Below, in pieces: positions 1-7,039 of a stretch of 11,370 nt of DNA. Numbering within the stretch: the first letter of the stretch is position 1; each line of letters starts with the position of its first letter. This DNA is from an uncultured Planctomycetaceae bacterium (GTDB lineage Bacteria > Planctomycetota > Planctomycetia > Planctomycetales > Planctomycetaceae): NCBI GenBank assembly GCA_903921605.1, contig CAIXQV010001275.1, positions 1-11,370 on the forward strand. Reading direction: 5' to 3'. Both the position numbers and the translations under genes were made by a program. Under the pieces are notes generated by a model. The model worked only from the letters and a program-made list of their open reading frames with translations. It was not told where the DNA came from and did not search any database.

Positions 1-2096
1 CCGTCAGCGATCTGGATCGCTCGACTGCCAGTGGGGAGACCTCGAAACTCTACCGTGGTTTCAGTCACCTGATTCAGGCAGTCCAGCAGCACTTCGGCCC
101 GCATACGACGAACTCGACCATGTGAGAAATGTCGTTCGTCCAGCTTGTTCGATTCATTGCGACTCGTCGCCAGTTGATACGTGCTGGAATTACAGATATC
201 ACGAACCAGGGGCTTAATGTCGTACTTGTACTCGGACAGTTTTTCGCCAAGCTTGTTCAACAGTTCCGGGTTGGACGGCGGATTGCTGACTCGAATGTCG
301 TCCACCGGATCGACGATTCCAACGCCGAAGAAGTGAGCCCACGCGACGTTCGACAGATTCTTTGCGAAGGCGGGATTCTGATCCGAAGCGAGCCACTGGG
401 CGAGCACCTCCCGATAGTCTGCATCTTTCGGAAGCTTTGCGGCACCAGCACCCAGGTACGTCGGGACCACAGGTCGATCGTCCACGGGATGTTTGAGATT
501 CCCCGTGGCCGCGTTGAAGATCATGATCTCACGAGGATCCTGAGCCTGCTTGTAGCCGACCTGACTGAAGAACGCAGCGAAGCCATAGTAGTCGTCCATC
601 GTCCAGCGATCGAACGGATGATTATGACATTGCGCACATTGAATTCGAGTCCCCAGAAAGGCCTGTGCCATGTTCTCAGCAAGTAGTTGCGGAGTCGTTT
701 CGGTCTGATAATAGCTGGTTGCCGGATTATCAAAGGTGCCTCCTGTGGCCGGAATGAGTTCCTGCACGACCTGATCAATCGTGGCACCGGCATGAATGCG
801 TTCGCGAAGCCAGCGGTCATAGAGCTGTAAACCTTTGGGACTGACTCCGTTGACCGTGCGAATCTGCAGCATCTCCGCCCACTTCATCACCCAGACATCC
901 TGAAAGTCGGGACGAGACAGCAAGTCATCAATCAGCTTGCTGCGTTTCTCCGGATCTGTATTTGCAATGAAATCTGTTCGTTCCTGAGGCGTCGGCAGCA
1001 GCCCGATCAGATCGATGTACGCGCGACGCAAAAAGACTTCGTCCGAGCAGACTTCCGACGGCAGGAGATGAAGATCTCTCCACCGAGCCTGAACAAGATC
1101 ATCGATGTAATTCTTGCTGACCAGGTTTGGCCGTGTGTATGGTGTTCCGGGCCGAACGATAATCGAGCAGCCTTCTGTGAACTGATCGAATCGAGCCATG
1201 ATGAAGGCAGAACCGCGTCCGTTGGAGGACACTTCGCCGTCTTCTGTCACGCTGGCCGCTGCGTCGTTGTTGCTGATGAAGACCGAGCGATCCGTGACAT
1301 CTCGATCCGAGCCATCGCTGAAACTCGCGATCACCATCAGGCCCTGAGTTTCCCCTTTTTCGGCGAAGACAGCTTCTTCCGGGAACACTCGAATGCCCGT
1401 CGGAACAGGCCGGTCGGCTGGATCGGCCGGGGCGCCGCTCTTCATCCAGGCGATCAGCGTTTCGTACTCATGGGAGCCGTCCATGATCAACTGACCGCCG
1501 GTATGATCCACATTTCCCAGAGCTTTGTTGATCAGCAGGCTATCCTGCGGTGATTGCAGATTGATGCGTCGACCGGGGATCTCGCGAGTCAAACGATAAT
1601 GATCACCGGCCGGATCGTACCCGAAGAGACTCAGTCGAAACCCATCTTTTCCAGATGCAGAGCCATGACACTTTCCTGTGCTGCAACCGGCTTTGGTCAG
1701 AGTTGCAAGCACGTCCGTTCGAAAGCTCAGTTCTGGAATGACTTCGACATTGGCGACCTTTACAGGGACGATCACTTTCTGACCGTCAACGCTAACATGA
1801 ATTTCCGTCGCCCCGTTTGCCAGGGGTTGCACGAGTCCGTCTTCGAGTTTGACGATGGAGGTCTCAACCGACGTGATCGAAGCTGATGTTGTCAAATCCT
1901 GAGTACTTCCGTCCGAACGTTCGGCAAGAATCAACAACCGCTGCCAGTCGCTGCCATCGGAGAGTGAGACTTCCGCTGGATACACGCGGTGTTTCACGGT
2001 CGCAGCGGATGGCTCACGCGGTTCCGTTACGGTCTGAGCGAAGACTTTGGGAGTGATGAGGAGCGTGAGTATTGCGAAGGAGCGTTTGAGATTCAT
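1..2096 (-). CDS. Secreted DUF1549/DUF1553 (planctomycete cytochrome-like, Ig-like) protein, C-terminus cut by window edge
   Basis: The minus frame is open from ATG at 2096 to the window edge: 698 codons plus two bases, with no stop, so the C-terminus lies outside. Residues 1-20 form a signal peptide (hydrophobic core, cleavage near VFA|Q). Residues about 35-117 and 232-315 resemble bacterial Ig-like (Big2) domains, each with an S-DGS-x-DVT/DLT pattern. Between them is CSTGKCHG at 138-145, the haem-c-like CX4CH motif of planctomycete cytochrome-type domains. DUF1549 spans about 325-515, with RRAYIDLIGLLPTPQE (358-373) and CAQCHNHPFD (487-496, a CXXCH motif). DUF1553 begins near 565 (NLSNVAWAHFFG, then RRMRAEVLLD at 663-672). 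The start is supported by the signal peptide; the RBS is weak (AAGG, 9 bases upstream). It follows the PPC gene by 117 bases that contain repeat copy 1. Export is confident, biochemical function unknown; haem binding is inferred from motifs only. Confidence 0.93.
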   Translation of the reverse strand, partial: MNLKRSFAILTLLITPKVFAQTVTEPREPSAATVKHRVYPAEVSLSDGSDWQRLLILAERSDGSTQDLTTSASITSVETSIVKLEDGLVQPLANGATEIHVSVDGQKVIVPVKVANVEVIPELSFRTDVLATLTKAGCSTGKCHGSASGKDGFRLSLFGYDPAGDHYRLTREIPGRRINLQSPQDSLLINKALGNVDHTGGQLIMDGSHEYETLIAWMKSGAPADPADRPVPTGIRVFPEEAVFAEKGETQGLMVIASFSDGSDRDVTDRSVFISNNDAAASVTEDGEVSSNGRGSAFIMARFDQFTEGCSIIVRPGTPYTRPNLVSKNYIDDLVQARWRDLHLLPSEVCSDEVFLRRAYIDLIGLLPTPQERTDFIANTDPEKRSKLIDDLLSRPDFQDVWVMKWAEMLQIRTVNGVSPKGLQLYDRWLRERIHAGATIDQVVQELIPATGGTFDNPATSYYQTETTPQLLAENMAQAFLGTRIQCAQCHNHPFDRWTMDDYYGFAAFFSQVGYKQAQDPREIMIFNAATGNLKHPVDDRPVVPTYLGAGAAKLPKDADYREVLAQWLASDQNPAFAKNLSNVAWAHFFGVGIVDPVDDIRVSNPPSNPELLNKLGEKLSEYKYDIKPLVRDICNSSTYQLATSRNESNKLDERHFSHGRVRRMRAEVLLDCLNQVTETTVEFRGLPTGSRAIQIAD

Positions 2097-2132
2097 AGAG
2101 AAAAGCCTTTTGTGTTGAGGCAACATGAGTTC

Positions 2133-2203
2133 GGCGAGCGGTTGGGCGTCAGCCCTCCGAGAAAACACAGCGCGCTCGGAGGGCTGACGCCCTGCCGCTC
2201 GCC
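2133..2203. repeat. Palindromic intergenic repeat, copy 1
   Basis: Two inverted 28-base arms, 2133-2160 and 2176-2203, match at 26 of 28 positions around a 15-base centre. The right arm begins TCGGAGGGCTGACGCC and ends GCCGCTCGCC. It is identical to the right arm of copy 3. Each arm also holds its own small palindrome (GGGC-TGAC-GCCC). The element starts 10 bases beyond the TGA stop of the PPC gene and ends 36 bases before the DUF1549 start. The arms could form a strong RNA hairpin in either strand, but there is no T-run typical of an intrinsic terminator. Confidence 0.93.
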
Positions 2204-2213
2204 TTTGTCATGA

Positions 2214-4643
2214 TCATTTCTTCTTCGCCTGCCGGCGCAAGGCATCGAGTTTGCTCAGTGGTTTTCCGTCCTGATCGGTGACCAGCATTCCAGCAGGTTC
2301 AATCTTCAGGACGCTGCCACGACCGATCAGCCACGACACGTTCTCGCCATCGATTTCTCCGGTCAGACGAACCATCAGGTCTGGAAAAGTTCCGATCGGA
2401 CAAGAATCCTCCGGGTTCAGGACGAAACGAATCGCGTTATCCGCAGTCGCCACTTCGACCGTTGCTGCCGTGACGCGATTAGGGAGTCCTTCGAGTACCG
2501 CGGTCAGCTTCTGAGGCAACTCTCCTCGTCGCTCGAGCACGCAGGACACGTCAAGCGTCTTTCCCTGTTCCGCGACAACCGGTTCAATCGACCCGGCCAC
2601 GGGAGCATCAGCAATTGTCAGCTCCACCAGATTCGAAGCCACAGCCGTGCGGGCGAGCGGCTTGGATCGACGGCTCCCTCGTTCCCCCATTCCCGTTCGA
2701 TCCGGCGCCGCATCGGGTGCTAAACCGGGTCTCGCTTCGGCACAGATCTGCCATGTTCGAGACGCTGCTTTGGGCCACGCATGCATCGGATAGCTGACCT
2801 GCGTTTCACCAGGCGGAATAATCACCTTGTCAGGGCCATCCACCCACGGAGGAAGAAACGGAAACGAAATTTCCAGAGGCGAATCAAAGCCCTCGGAGCG
2901 AGTCGCGATGATTTGCAGATTCACTGTTCCATCCGGAGCCAGGCTGGCGACCGGCTTCGCAAGGCTGATGGAGTAAGGCACTTCATCGACTACAGCGACG
3001 GCTACGCGATCCACTTCCGCCGACTGAAACAACTGATCCGCAGAAGCCGCGACAAGATCCACGACCTGCCGAAACTGACCGATGACGCTTCCGGCTGGTG
3101 TGATGGCCGACGCTTCGACATTCACAAGTCGGCCGGATGTTTCTGCCCTGGAGTCCGCTTCAATCACCATTGGCACCCAAAATCGGTCCGCCGGAATCAC
3201 AGTGTTCGGTAAACGCACGCCGTCAGGAAGTCCGCTGAGGGCCAGACTTACGTCACCGGAAAAACCACTTCGCTGGCAAGCCAGAAACGTGACGACTCGA
3301 TTGCCTCGCGGCACTGCGATGGACTGACGCTCCTGCGACAAACGATTTGGGCGAGACAGAAACGCGGTGAGCCCCGGTTCAAACGGTGAGATTTCAACAC
3401 GGTAGAAGAATCCGTCACCGCCGTTGCCACGCTTGTCAGAAATCTGCACGATGTATTCTGAAGAAACAGGAAAAGTGACTGAGACCTGGCTGTCATGGCT
3501 GATGCCGTCATCGCCGACGGCCACGATTGTTCCGTCGAGCGTTCGGATTTCCAGCAGCGTATCGACAGGACTTCCGAGTCGACTCGCAAACACTTCGACA
3601 TCAAACTTCTGACCGGCTTCGGCACGAATGCGGAAGCAATCCACGTCACCAGGTTCCTGCAACAGTCCATTCAGAGCAACAGGCAGTTCGACGGCCGTGG
3701 AATTCAATTCCGCCGACGTTGTATTCGGCTCCTGTTCCAAAGCGTTGCCAAACGAGTTCACTCGGAAAGGCAAACCGGTCGCGGAAATCACGCCATTGTT
3801 CTCACAGAAAACCTGCGTCAGCCCGGCCGAATGCTGCAACAGCGAGATCTCCTGAGAGATCGGGCCACTCGCATCACCACCGAACGTGACTGCAACCGTC
3901 TGCCCTGCTTGACCGCCTGCCGGATAGCCCCATTGCGGTGCGGGGAACGTTCCAATGTGCAGAGCGTAACGACTGGATTCATCGCCTTCGAAGTTCGATT
4001 CATGCAACTGCACGATGTAGTCACCGTCTTCAGGAGCGATGAGCGAAACCATCGGATCCTGTCGTCGCAACGAAGTATCATCGACCGCGGCCAGCCATTC
4101 GCCGGTCGGGCTCATGACGTTCAGCACGGCATCCAGCATCGCTCCACCGGCTCGCATGGCTTCGGCTTCGGCAGACAGTCGATCACCTTTCTTTAGCGAC
4201 ACGCGAAAACTGTCAACGTCTCCCGCTTCAATGGTGCCAACCACAGTTTGATTGAGTTCCAGTGGCTGAGCATCTTCCGCAGCATCATTGGATTCCAGCT
4301 CGAGGATCACAGGCATTTTTGAGATCCCAATCACATGCAGTTCTGAGATCCCTTCAGAAGAACGAATCCGAAGCGGATGCATGCCGGGAGCACATTTCTC
4401 TGAGGCGATCAGATGGACGATCAGTTCATTGTCTGACTTCGGCTCCAGTCGTTCGCATGTGATGTTTGGGTTGTAAAGCATTACTTCGACAGCATTCTGC
4501 AGGCCAGCTCCGACGATGGTGACCGGGAACGAAACTCCACGCTGCCCGGCCGCAGGAAAGAGCCGTTCCACAGACGGCGGAGCAGCCTGCAGAAGCTGTG
4601 AAGCGGAGAGCAGAATCAGAACAACGATGTATCGAAGGAACAT
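2214..4643 (-). CDS. Secreted protein with two pre-peptidase C-terminal (PPC) domains
   Basis: This 809-residue protein starts with a signal peptide (about 1-20, cleavage after LLQA). Residues 24-108 resemble an IPT/TIG-type Ig-like domain (LFPAAGQRG, VTIVGAGL). Two PPC-type beta-sandwich domains follow. The first is at about 112-232 (ELESNDAAEDAQ, GDVDSFRVSLKKGD, EDGDYIVQL). The second is at about 302-420 (EQEPNTTSAEL, GDVDCFRIRAEAGQ, SSEYIVQI). The remaining 390 residues look like tandem beta-sandwich repeats with GLP turns (471-473, 719-721) and a lysine-rich C-terminus. The start has a clear SD, GAGGT, 7 bases upstream. Residues 640-666 form a Pro/Arg/Gly/Ser-rich patch unlike its surroundings, probably a linker. 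It sits between the DUF1501 and DUF1549 genes, both its usual partners in planctomycetes. It is presumably an exported binding or scaffold protein; no catalytic motif was seen. Confidence 0.9.
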   Translation of the reverse strand: MFLRYIVVLILLSASQLLQAAPPSVERLFPAAGQRGVSFPVTIVGAGLQNAVEVMLYNPNITCERLEPKSDNELIVHLIASEKCAPGMHPLRIRSSEGISELHVIGISKMPVILELESNDAAEDAQPLELNQTVVGTIEAGDVDSFRVSLKKGDRLSAEAEAMRAGGAMLDAVLNVMSPTGEWLAAVDDTSLRRQDPMVSLIAPEDGDYIVQLHESNFEGDESSRYALHIGTFPAPQWGYPAGGQAGQTVAVTFGGDASGPISQEISLLQHSAGLTQVFCENNGVISATGLPFRVNSFGNALEQEPNTTSAELNSTAVELPVALNGLLQEPGDVDCFRIRAEAGQKFDVEVFASRLGSPVDTLLEIRTLDGTIVAVGDDGISHDSQVSVTFPVSSEYIVQISDKRGNGGDGFFYRVEISPFEPGLTAFLSRPNRLSQERQSIAVPRGNRVVTFLACQRSGFSGDVSLALSGLPDGVRLPNTVIPADRFWVPMVIEADSRAETSGRLVNVEASAITPAGSVIGQFRQVVDLVAASADQLFQSAEVDRVAVAVVDEVPYSISLAKPVASLAPDGTVNLQIIATRSEGFDSPLEISFPFLPPWVDGPDKVIIPPGETQVSYPMHAWPKAASRTWQICAEARPGLAPDAAPDRTGMGERGSRRSKPLARTAVASNLVELTIADAPVAGSIEPVVAEQGKTLDVSCVLERRGELPQKLTAVLEGLPNRVTAATVEVATADNAIRFVLNPEDSCPIGTFPDLMVRLTGEIDGENVSWLIGRGSVLKIEPAGMLVTDQDGKPLSKLDALRRQAKKK

Positions 4644-4673
4644 TACAAGTACCTCTGGGGAATCCTGAACGTT

Positions 4674-4778
4674 GGCGAGCGGCTGGGCGTCAGCCCTCCG
4701 TGCATTGCCCTAAAACAATCCCGTATGCGGAACGAATAACACGAAGACACTCGGAGGGCTCACCCCCTGCCGCTCGCC
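4674..4778. repeat. Palindromic intergenic repeat, copy 2 (degenerate, long centre)
   Basis: The left arm (4674-4701) and right arm (4751-4778) match at 24 of 28 positions across a 49-base centre, longer than the 15 and 12 bases of the other copies. The right arm reads GGGCTCACCCCC where copies 1 and 3 read GGGCTGACGCCC. These two G-to-C changes weaken both the long hairpin and the inner GGGC/GCCC stem. The element begins 11 bases after the TAG of the DUF1501 gene and ends 30 bases before the PPC gene start. Its left arm keeps GGGCGTCAGCCC, so the family is still obvious. Confidence 0.9.
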
Positions 4779-4789
4779 TGCCACGTCGT

Positions 4790-6154
4790 CTACGCCAGCA
4801 AATCGTTCTCGACGCTTCCATTCATCACAATCGACTGCGGCCGATCGCCGGGAGACATCAGTGACCTTGAGGCATCGATTCCCAGCAGGTGATACATCGT
4901 CGTTGCATAGTTCTCGATCGACAGCGGCTGTTCAGCGACTTCACCCGCCAGTGCATCGGAGGCCCCGAAGACATGTCCGCGTTTCGTGCCGCCGCCCGCC
5001 ATCACGATGCTGAAGACTCGAGGCCAATGGTCTCGACCGCCACCTGCGTTGACTCTCGGCGTTCTTCCGAACTCGCTGGTGATCAGCACGAGCGTTGAAT
5101 CCAGCAGCCCGCGCTGATCCAGATCCTGAATCAGTCCGGCAAAGGCCTTGTCCAGATCCGGCAATTGAGTCTCAATGCCGCGATAATGATAGGAATGGGT
5201 ATCCCACGCGCCATAAGTAACGGTGACAAACCGAACGCCTGCTTCGACCAGGCGACGAGCCATCAGGAAGCGGGCTCCTGCCGATGGTCGCAGGATCGGT
5301 CCCCATGGTTTCATTCCATACAGAGTTTTCGTCTCATCCGATTCACCGTTCAGGCTGAACGCGGCTTTGGACTCGGGAGAATCCAGCAACTGGTAGGCTC
5401 GCTGATAGAAAGAATCCATCGTCGCAATCGCATCATCCTGACCCATCTTGTGGAAGTGCTGATCAACCAGCTCCTTCCACGACTTGCGAGTTTCAAATCG
5501 AGCGTCATCGATGCCGGCCGGATGATTCAGGTCGCGCACAGAGAAACCTGTTCGCGCTGGATCGGCACCCAGTGCAAAGGGTCCATACGCATTGCTCAGA
5601 TAACCACTTCCCAAAAACTGACTTCCGGCAGTTGGCACGACAACATACGGCGGCATGGCACCTCGAGGCCCCAGTTCGTGCGAAACGACACTGCCGGCAC
5701 TTGGATAAACCAGAGCCGGGCTTGGACGGTATCCGGTGAACATGCTGTGTTCGCCGCGAGCATGGTCGACTTCCGTATGGGTCATGCTGCGTACGACCGT
5801 CAGCTTGTCAGCGACTTTGGCGGTCTCCTGCATGTGTGAGCTGAAACGAACGCCCGGAACAGTGGTCGCGATGTTGTCAAGAATTCCTCGGTACTCCAGC
5901 GGCGCGTCCGGCTTCGGGTCGAAGCTGTCCATGTGAGCGAAGCCGCCCTGAAGATAGATATGAATCACCGACTTGGCTTTCGGTTCGATCGTCTTCGCTG
6001 GTACATCTGTCTCCGAAGCGGCCTGCAGGCGGAAGAGATTCCCCATGCTCAGCCCAAGTCCGCCCAGCCATCCCGCGTAGAGAAAATCACGCCGAGCCGG
6101 CTTACGAAAATGGGAAGCATTTGAATGCCATGTGCCTGGTTGTTGTGTTGTCAT
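4790..6154 (-). CDS. DUF1501 domain protein, Tat-exported
   Basis: This 454-residue protein is full length for the family. It has a twin-arginine signal (RRDFLYAGWLGGLGL, residues 21-35), so it is probably exported folded. Conserved DUF1501 signatures are YLQGGFAHMDSFDPKP (67-82), TYGAWDTHSYH (313-323), TSEFGRTPRVNAGGGRDHWP (359-378) and AGGGTKRGHVFG (386-397). They resemble the metal-site fold of the alkaline phosphatase/sulfatase superfamily, but activity has not been assigned here. The start ATG has a good SD (GAGGT, 6 bases upstream) and leaves 20 residues before the twin arginines. DUF1501 genes are typically adjacent to DUF1549/DUF1553 genes in planctomycetes; here the PPC gene lies between them. 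The family call is firm and the function unknown. Confidence 0.95.
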   Translation of the reverse strand: MTTQQPGTWHSNASHFRKPARRDFLYAGWLGGLGLSMGNLFRLQAASETDVPAKTIEPKAKSVIHIYLQGGFAHMDSFDPKPDAPLEYRGILDNIATTVPGVRFSSHMQETAKVADKLTVVRSMTHTEVDHARGEHSMFTGYRPSPALVYPSAGSVVSHELGPRGAMPPYVVVPTAGSQFLGSGYLSNAYGPFALGADPARTGFSVRDLNHPAGIDDARFETRKSWKELVDQHFHKMGQDDAIATMDSFYQRAYQLLDSPESKAAFSLNGESDETKTLYGMKPWGPILRPSAGARFLMARRLVEAGVRFVTVTYGAWDTHSYHYRGIETQLPDLDKAFAGLIQDLDQRGLLDSTLVLITSEFGRTPRVNAGGGRDHWPRVFSIVMAGGGTKRGHVFGASDALAGEVAEQPLSIENYATTMYHLLGIDASRSLMSPGDRPQSIVMNGSVENDLLA

Positions 6155-6176
6155 GATTAGACCTCGGGTGAATTTT

Positions 6177-6204
6177 TGATTTTGGAGTTCTGATTTTGGA
6201 TTTG
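6177..6204. repeat. Two-unit AT-rich tandem repeat, 14-base period
   Basis: TGATTTTGGAGTTC (6177-6190) is followed directly by TGATTTTGGATTTG (6191-6204), matching at 12 of 14 positions. It fills most of the 67-base gap between the DNRLRE stop and the DUF1501 start and lies 22 bases upstream of the DUF1501 ATG. It is much more AT-rich than its surroundings. It may be a decayed simple repeat; a regulatory role is possible but not shown. Confidence 0.6.
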
Positions 6205-6221
6205 AAATCGATGAATCTGCG

Positions 6222-6881
6222 CTAGGGCTTCACAACGCTGTACTCAATCACCAGCTTTGGGCGCTGTTCGATGTTTTCGAACTCTGAGACGTAGAAGTCC
6301 CAGCCATTGCCGCCAGTGTTCAGAAATGCCCAGCCGTGGTTGGCTTCTCCATTGACCCACAGCTGAACCGTATCCGTCACATCGAAGACGATCTCCGAGG
6401 AGTTCGCAGCGATCTTGCCGAACGTGAATGCATCCTTGTGCCGAGATGCTTCCAGCCCATCCGCAGACACGCCTGAAATGAGACTGCTCCAGGTAACGCT
6501 TTCATCAAACGGAACCAGCATGCGATGCAGATTCACAGTACTGCCCTGATCGAACGCACTTACGAGAAGACGCGCTGAATGAACGGCTGCGTTTGGCGGA
6601 ATCTGCCCGCTTTCTGAACCGATGATGCCATCAAATCGCAGCAGCACCTGACTCTCGCCACCATCATTGTCAGCATCCGCCGATGCGTTGCCATTGCCAT
6701 CCAGAATTGTCGTCGGGGCCAGCGCCCAGATCTCGGAGTCAATTGTTCCGGAGTACCCATTCACGCCGTTGCGAAACGACGCGGTCACTTTGGCGTTGCC
6801 CGGCGATTTCTCCGTTCCCAACGTCAGACTCACGCCCGACATCAGAAGTAATCCGCCCACGAGAACACTACGAATCATCAT
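6222..6881 (-). CDS. Secreted DNRLRE-domain protein
   Basis: The frame extends upstream to 6953, but the start is placed at 6881 (or the adjacent ATG at 6878). AAGGAG lies 4 or 7 bases before these codons, and they begin a clean signal peptide (about residues 1-22). The product has 219 residues. The body resembles the DNRLRE domain (CBM96-related beta-sandwich). It has a receptor-type opening with an acidic loop rich in Asp, Asn and Gly (61-75), then LLRFDGI (80-86), ARLLVSAFD (103-111), FDVTDTVQLWVNG (166-178), and HGWAFLNTGGNGWDFYVSE (182-200) before RPKLVIEYSV at the end. The acidic loop could bind calcium (inference). It follows the metallophosphoesterase gene with repeat copy 3 between. 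In planctomycetes these domains often occur with phosphoesterases, so the two exported proteins may act together. It is probably a surface or carbohydrate-binding protein. Confidence 0.87.
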   Translation of the reverse strand: MMIRSVLVGGLLLMSGVSLTLGTEKSPGNAKVTASFRNGVNGYSGTIDSEIWALAPTTILDGNGNASADADNDGGESQVLLRFDGIIGSESGQIPPNAAVHSARLLVSAFDQGSTVNLHRMLVPFDESVTWSSLISGVSADGLEASRHKDAFTFGKIAANSSEIVFDVTDTVQLWVNGEANHGWAFLNTGGNGWDFYVSEFENIEQRPKLVIEYSVVKP

Positions 6882-6885
6882 GTTT

Positions 6886-6891
6886 CTCCTT
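6886..6891 (-). promoter_or_regulatory. Shine-Dalgarno site setting the DNRLRE start
   Basis: AAGGAG on the minus strand is the strongest ribosome binding site in the window. It is followed by AAAC and then ATGATG. It rules out the longer open frame starting at 6953, whose extra 24 residues are Arg-rich and would bury the signal peptide. Spacing is 4 bases to the first ATG and 7 to the second, so the second ATG is slightly better placed. Confidence 0.8.
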
Positions 6892-6964
6892 CGTCTTACA
6901 TGAGCCACGCGCGCACCGGGAGCGCAGAACGAATTAGGTGATTTCAAAAGCACGCGACTAGAAC

Positions 6965-7032
6965 GGCGAGCGACAGGGCGTCAGCCCTCAGATGAGCGAC
7001 GCACTCGGAGGGCTGACGCCCTGCCGCTCGCC
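6965..7032. repeat. Palindromic intergenic repeat, copy 3
   Basis: The left arm (6965-6992) and right arm (7005-7032) match at 26 of 28 positions around a 12-base centre. The right arm is base-for-base the same as in copy 1, nearly 5 kb away. The element begins 7 bases after the TAG of the metallophosphoesterase gene. It lies 83 bases before the DNRLRE start, so it cannot overlap its ribosome binding site. Orientation relative to the upstream gene is the same as in copies 1 and 2. Confidence 0.93.
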
Positions 7033-7039
7033 AACGCTT

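Noticed and set aside
1068..1886. Two adjacent plus-strand open frames of 161 and 110 codons
   Set aside because: They lie wholly antisense to the DUF1549/DUF1553 gene, which has clear family motifs; the products are Arg/His-rich and match no family.
2652..2660. GGCGAGCGG inside the PPC gene as a possible fourth repeat copy
   Set aside because: Only about ten bases match the arm; there is no second arm and no TCGGAGGGCTGACGCC core nearby, so chance is likely.
3495..4196. Plus-strand open frame of 233 codons
   Set aside because: It is antisense to the PPC gene; the translation is Arg/Gln/His-rich, as expected from reading a coding strand backwards, with no domain.
5165..5839. Plus-strand open frame of 224 codons
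   Set aside because: It is antisense to the DUF1501 gene, whose motifs are unambiguous; no plausible product.
2133..7032. Reading the three palindromes as a CRISPR array or as attachment sites
   Set aside because: They are 2.2-2.5 kb apart, separated by whole genes, and self-complementary; no cas gene, integrase or short spacers are present.
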